This document shows positions 60,864-64,000 of a stretch of DNA of 64,000 bases, in pieces; within the stretch, counting starts at the first letter, position 1, and the number at the start of each line of letters is the position of its first letter. The position numbers and the translations under genes were made by a program. The notes beneath the pieces were generated by a model. It was not told where the DNA came from, searched no databases, and saw only the letters and a program-made list of their open reading frames with translations. The DNA lies in contig JAAEPF010000034.1 of assembly GCA_024222295.1 (NCBI GenBank), positions 62,001 to 126,000 on the forward strand. Direction: 5' to 3'. This stretch comes from Actinomycetes bacterium. Its GTDB lineage: Bacteria > Actinomycetota > Acidimicrobiia > Acidimicrobiales > Microtrichaceae.

Positions 60864-61475
60864 TCAGTTGCGAACACCGTCGAGTACCAGCGACACGACG
60901 AATCCCGCCAGCTGGTCTGCCGACATCGAGTCGTCCTCGGTGAGTCGGCGCACAGCGAACTGTCCGATCAGCGCCGCGATGGCGAAGGCGATGGTTGCCG
61001 GGTTGCCGGAGCCGATCAGATCGTCGGACTGCGCGTCGACCACCAACGCCTCGATGTCGCCCGCAAATCGCCCGTAGAGACCTCCGGCCGGGTCTCCGCC
61101 GGGGCCAGATCCGCGGACACGGAACATGAGGCGGACAGCCTGCGGGTCGGCGTCGAAGAACTCGAAAGTTCCTGCGATCGCCCGCCGGATCGCCTTTTCC
61201 ACGTCGGGTGACGGATCGGCAGCGAGCGAATCGAGGATCGCCGAGCGCAGCGACATCTCGACCCACTCGAGCAGGGCGTCGTAGAGGGCGTCCTTGGAGT
61301 CGAAGTACCAGTAGACCGTGCCGTAGGAAAAGCCCGCTTCTTCGGCAACGTCGGAGATCTTCGTGTTGTGGAACCCGTTCTCCGCGAACGCGCGCTTGGC
61401 TGCGGCCAGGATCTCCTCGCGGCGGAGTGCCTTGTCCTCGTCGCTGCCGGCACGCTTGCGCTTCTTGGCGGCCAT
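60864..61475 (-). CDS. TetR family regulator of the putative lipid regulon
   Basis: 203 aa. Basic head MAAKKRKRAG, HTH in REEILAAAKRAFAENGFHNT, KISDVAEEAGFSYGTVYWYF and DSKDALYDALLEW. The ligand domain ends IAALIGQFAVRRLTEDDSMS. ATG 61475 lies 12 bp from a palindrome (61487-61504) matching two other sites in the window, so autoregulation and control of the eight-gene operon and the monooxygenase gene are likely. The effector is probably a lipid or acyl-CoA. Confidence 0.92.
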   Translation of the reverse strand: MAAKKRKRAGSDEDKALRREEILAAAKRAFAENGFHNTKISDVAEEAGFSYGTVYWYFDSKDALYDALLEWVEMSLRSAILDSLAADPSPDVEKAIRRAIAGTFEFFDADPQAVRLMFRVRGSGPGGDPAGGLYGRFAGDIEALVVDAQSDDLIGSGNPATIAFAIAALIGQFAVRRLTEDDSMSADQLAGFVVSLVLDGVRN

Positions 61476-61486
61476 TGGTCCCCGAA

Positions 61487-61504
61487 TCTGATTGACGGAT
61501 CAGT
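61487..61504 (-). promoter_or_regulatory. TetR-type operator, copy 3 (between tetR and the phospholipase gene)
   Basis: On the minus strand: ACTGATCCGTCAATCAGA; the outermost pair does not match (A/A), inner arms CTGAT/ATCAG are perfect. It is 12 bp before the TetR start and 81 bp before the divergent phospholipase gene, so it may serve both. A further half-site GTCAATCA lies at 61533-61540. Confidence 0.75.
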
Positions 61505-61584
61505 CGGCATCATCGGCCATCACGCCCGGTCGGTCAATCACCTGCAGCTCGGCACCAGTGCGTGGTGTATGCCAGCGTGGGGGG

Positions 61585-62787
61585 ATGAACAGATCATGGT
61601 GGCTCCGGTGCGTTGCAGTCATGTTCGCAGCGGTGCTGGTCGGCTCGGCCTGCAGCACCAACGGTGATGCCGACTCCAACGACGCGGGCTCCGGTGATGC
61701 GCCGGCGAGTGACTACCTGCCCGGCGACGATCTGGCGATCAACGAGATCCAGATGCTCGGGTCGCACAACAGCTACCACCTGCCCGCTGTGGACGAAGTT
61801 GCATCAGCGCTCAACGGGCTCGTGCCGGCGATCTGGGAGACGATCTCCTATGAGCACCGGCCAATTCCGGAGCAGCTGGAGGACTACGGCATCCGCCAGT
61901 TCGAGCTCGACGTGTTCGCGGACCCCGAAGGCGGCCGGTTCGCCAATCCCGGCGCATACCAGCTCCTCGGGCTGGATCCCCCCGACGTCGAAGCAATGAG
62001 CGAGCCGGGATTCAAGGTGGCCCACATCGCGGACATCGACACCAACACCACTTGCATCACATTCGTCGAGTGCCTCGGACAGATCGAGCAGTGGTCGAGT
62101 GCCAACCCGGACCACCTGCCCCTGATGGTCATGGTCGAGACAAAGGGCGACGACCTGCGTGCCGGCGGCAGCGACCTGGGGATCGACGTCGACACGCTGG
62201 GCGTGGAGTTCTCGCGCCCCGAGGAGATGACAGCCGAGTTGTTCGAGGACCTCGAGGCCGAAGTGCTCTCGGTGTTCGACCGCAGCGACATCATCACGCC
62301 TGACGACGTGCGAGGGGATTCGGCCACACTTGAGCAGGCCGTGCTCGACAACGGGTGGCCCAGCATCGGTGACAGCCGCGGCAAGGTGCTCCTGTCTCTG
62401 GTGGACACCGGCGAGTCGCGTGAGCTCTACGCCGCTGACGCTCCCAGCCTCGAAGGGAGGTTGTTCTTCACCTCGAGTGAGCCGGGGCGGCCCGACGCGG
62501 CGTTCCTGCGCATCGACAACTCGCTGGAAAACCAGCCGGCGCTCGACGATGCGGCCCGCGACGGCTACCTGATCCGCACCCGCACCGATGAGCCGGGAAT
62601 CCACGCCGTCGGCAACGACGTCACGCTGCGCGACAGCGCGCTGGTTAGCGGGGGGCATTACCTGTCGACCGACTACTACGTGGCAGACCCGGTGACCGGG
62701 TTCGTCGTGGCCCTGCCCGGTGGCGTGGTGGCCAGGTGCAACCCGGTCACAGCACCCGAGTCGTGTGCGACCGTGGGCGAGGGCTGA
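61585..62787 (+). CDS. Secreted phosphoinositide-phospholipase-C-like lipoprotein (PI-PLC-C1 type)
   Basis: 400 aa. Signal MNRSWWLRCVAVMFAAVLVG ends at SACSTNG, a lipoprotein-like Cys. The barrel shows INEIQMLGSHNSYHLPA (catalytic His), EHRPIPEQLEDYGIRQFELD, FKVAHIADIDTNTTC (second His) and LPLMVMVETKGDD, the order seen in Ca2+-dependent phosphoinositide PLC-like proteins. It should cleave phosphodiesters of inositol or related lipids outside the cell. ATG 61585; the frame from 61492 would start inside the operator. Divergent from the TetR gene. Confidence 0.85.
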   Translation: MNRSWWLRCVAVMFAAVLVGSACSTNGDADSNDAGSGDAPASDYLPGDDLAINEIQMLGSHNSYHLPAVDEVASALNGLVPAIWETISYEHRPIPEQLEDYGIRQFELDVFADPEGGRFANPGAYQLLGLDPPDVEAMSEPGFKVAHIADIDTNTTCITFVECLGQIEQWSSANPDHLPLMVMVETKGDDLRAGGSDLGIDVDTLGVEFSRPEEMTAELFEDLEAEVLSVFDRSDIITPDDVRGDSATLEQAVLDNGWPSIGDSRGKVLLSLVDTGESRELYAADAPSLEGRLFFTSSEPGRPDAAFLRIDNSLENQPALDDAARDGYLIRTRTDEPGIHAVGNDVTLRDSALVSGGHYLSTDYYVADPVTGFVVALPGGVVARCNPVTAPESCATVGEG

Positions 62788-62817
62788 CCGGCACCGACGG
62801 GGTATCCGGAGCCCGCC

Positions 62818-64000
62818 CTACTTGACGACGTTCTCGCGGCAGCCGAGCAGAACCGGGTCCTCGGTCGGCGTGTCGAGCGCGGCCACACAGGTCGTGTGCT
62901 TGCCGGGCGCAACCGGGTGGGTGTCCAGGTAGTAGCCATTGACCGACTGGGTCACCCACATGTCGACCTTGTCGCCGTTCAGTGTCGCCACGAGCACCCT
63001 GGGCGCACCATCGGGGTCGGATGCCGTTCCCGCTACCAGCAGGTTCCGCCCGTCGTGAAGGCGGATGTCGGTCAGCGAACCGGTGGGTGGGGCGGTGTTC
63101 TGCGACGACCCCCCGGATGCCCCGGCGATTCTGAACCTGGTCGAGCGCAGGCCGAGCTTCGAGCGCAGCTGGGCGCCGGTGTAGGAGCGCTGGTTGCCGC
63201 CAGAGTCGGTGAAGGTCACCGAGACCTTGTCGAGTCTTCCCGAGCCGTCGGCGGGGCCCATGCTGATCGCAGTGACCGGTCCCATGCCCAGCTTCTGGCC
63301 GAGGACGGTGGCGGAGAAGCTCTTGCTCCAGCGGTGGTTCTTGTTGTTGCATCCCGAATCTGCGGGATCGGATCTCGCCCTCAGGTAGGGCAGAGCGGAG
63401 TACCAGACGTCCTCGCTGTTGGCTGTGAAGCCGCCCGAGGAACTCGAGTAGACCGCAAGGGCCAGGGTGCCCCCGTAGGTCAGGACCCTGCCGTTCGTGG
63501 CATCCACCGCGGACACCCAGGCCGATCCCATCGCTCCGTACTCCTTGTCGTGGCCGATGTAGTAGCCGTCGAGGAGGGCGTTGAGGTCGTAGTCGGCCGA
63601 CCAACGGCCCGAGCGGGTCGCCTTGGTCTGGGCGATGGTGCGGCCCGCGACGGCCTGAGCCTTGAGGGCCTCGGAGGGCCAGGAACTGGGCATCTCACCG
63701 AGCCCGCGCAGGAAGGCGTTCGTGCTCAGCTCGATGATGATCGCCTGGAGGGTTCCCGCGGTGGGGCCGATGAAGAGCCTTCCACGGTTGAAGCGGTTTC
63801 CGGGTGGTGAGACCTTCAGCGGCGTGCCGGCCATGTCCGCGACCATGTAGGGGACCGTCTGGTTGATCGGCGAGCCGAGCAGGAGCGCCCCCGCTGAGTA
63901 CGACACGGTGAGCGTGCTGTTGGCGGGCAGCGTCCATGTGCCGTTGATCGACGTGGTGCCGCCGGTGGTGAGTGTGAACGTCGAGGACTTGCGCAGCAGT
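62818..64000 (-). CDS. SpoIID/LytB-domain exported protein (partial, C-terminal part)
   Basis: The frame continues beyond base 64000, so the N-terminus is missing. The SpoIID core is clear: ELSTNAFLRGLGEMPSSWPS, EALKAQAVAGRTIAQTKATR, SAVDATNGRVLTYGGTLALA and SSSGGFTANSEDVWYSALPY. Family members are peptidoglycan lytic enzymes or their activators. Upstream is a beta-rich region (TFTLTTGGTTSINGTWTLPA). The C-terminal 120 residues are a separate beta domain with three Cys. It converges on the phospholipase gene with a 30-bp gap. Confidence 0.88.
   Translation of the reverse strand, partial: LLRKSSTFTLTTGGTTSINGTWTLPANSTLTVSYSAGALLLGSPINQTVPYMVADMAGTPLKVSPPGNRFNRGRLFIGPTAGTLQAIIIELSTNAFLRGLGEMPSSWPSEALKAQAVAGRTIAQTKATRSGRWSADYDLNALLDGYYIGHDKEYGAMGSAWVSAVDATNGRVLTYGGTLALAVYSSSSGGFTANSEDVWYSALPYLRARSDPADSGCNNKNHRWSKSFSATVLGQKLGMGPVTAISMGPADGSGRLDKVSVTFTDSGGNQRSYTGAQLRSKLGLRSTRFRIAGASGGSSQNTAPPTGSLTDIRLHDGRNLLVAGTASDPDGAPRVLVATLNGDKVDMWVTQSVNGYYLDTHPVAPGKHTTCVAALDTPTEDPVLLGCRENVVK

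Noticed and set aside
1-64000. Mobile island, prophage, IS elements or tRNA-linked integration
   Set aside because: No transposase, integrase, phage gene, tRNA or flanking direct repeats were recognised; composition looks even along the window.

Overview
The window is about 64 kb of very GC-rich DNA packed with genes, frequent GTG and TTG starts and many 4-bp start/stop overlaps. The gene content is that of an aerobic, lipid-degrading high-GC actinobacterium: an F420-type luciferase-like oxidoreductase, paired acyl-CoA dehydrogenases, steroid-type P450s, a cholesterol-oxidase-like GMC enzyme and boxes resembling the KstR motif. An Acidimicrobiia-type lineage is plausible but cannot be proven from the sequence. 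I see no rRNA, tRNA, CRISPR array, insertion sequence or phage gene.

Layout. 1-4 kb: ABC exporter (MacB/LolCDE type, permease cut by the window edge), a GT2 glycosyltransferase and a GT-C membrane glycosyltransferase. 4-7.4 kb: a class III nucleotide cyclase fused to an AAA ATPase and TPR-like repeats. 7.5-10.6 kb: a small Lys/Ala-tailed protein with its own promoter and hairpin terminator, then two acyltransferase-3 membrane proteins. 10.8-16.5 kb: topoisomerase IV parE and parC, separated by an EamA transporter on the other strand. 16.5-18.7 kb: a membrane alpha/beta hydrolase whose 3' end is triplicated as a 67-bp tandem repeat. 18.8-33 kb: amidase, MFS exporter and small lipid-metabolism operons (LLM oxidoreductase, enoyl-CoA hydratase, SDRs, thioesterase, alkyl-sulfatase-like MBL protein, acyl-CoA dehydrogenase pair), a polysaccharide deacetylase and a Pro/Gln-repeat membrane protein. 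33-44.7 kb: PIN-PhoH ATPase, MgtE/SLC41-type transporter, dinB with an SOS-like box at its start, an FAD oxidoreductase, an amidohydrolase, a GH3 glucosidase, a second EamA transporter, an ArsC-like protein and a YczE-like protein.

44.7-64 kb is the most interesting part. Two divergent P450 genes share a duplicated operator, with a TetR gene downstream. A second TetR gene (60864-61475) has a palindromic site before its own start. Near-identical sites lie before a Baeyer-Villiger-type monooxygenase (50452) and before an eight-gene operon (60776 to 52195) in which every gene overlaps or abuts the next. That operon encodes a nitronate-monooxygenase-family flavoprotein, zinc alcohol dehydrogenase, CMD protein, thiolase-like protein, PhyH dioxygenase, Tat-signal small subunit, cholesterol-oxidase-like GMC enzyme and an endoglycosylceramidase-like GH5 lipoprotein. 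The TetR gene is also divergent from a secreted phosphoinositide-phospholipase-C-like lipoprotein.

My inference is one regulon for harvesting and oxidising membrane lipids, with sterols, steryl glycosides, glycolipids and phosphoinositides as candidate substrates. The operator matches and gene overlaps are directly visible; the substrates are not proven.
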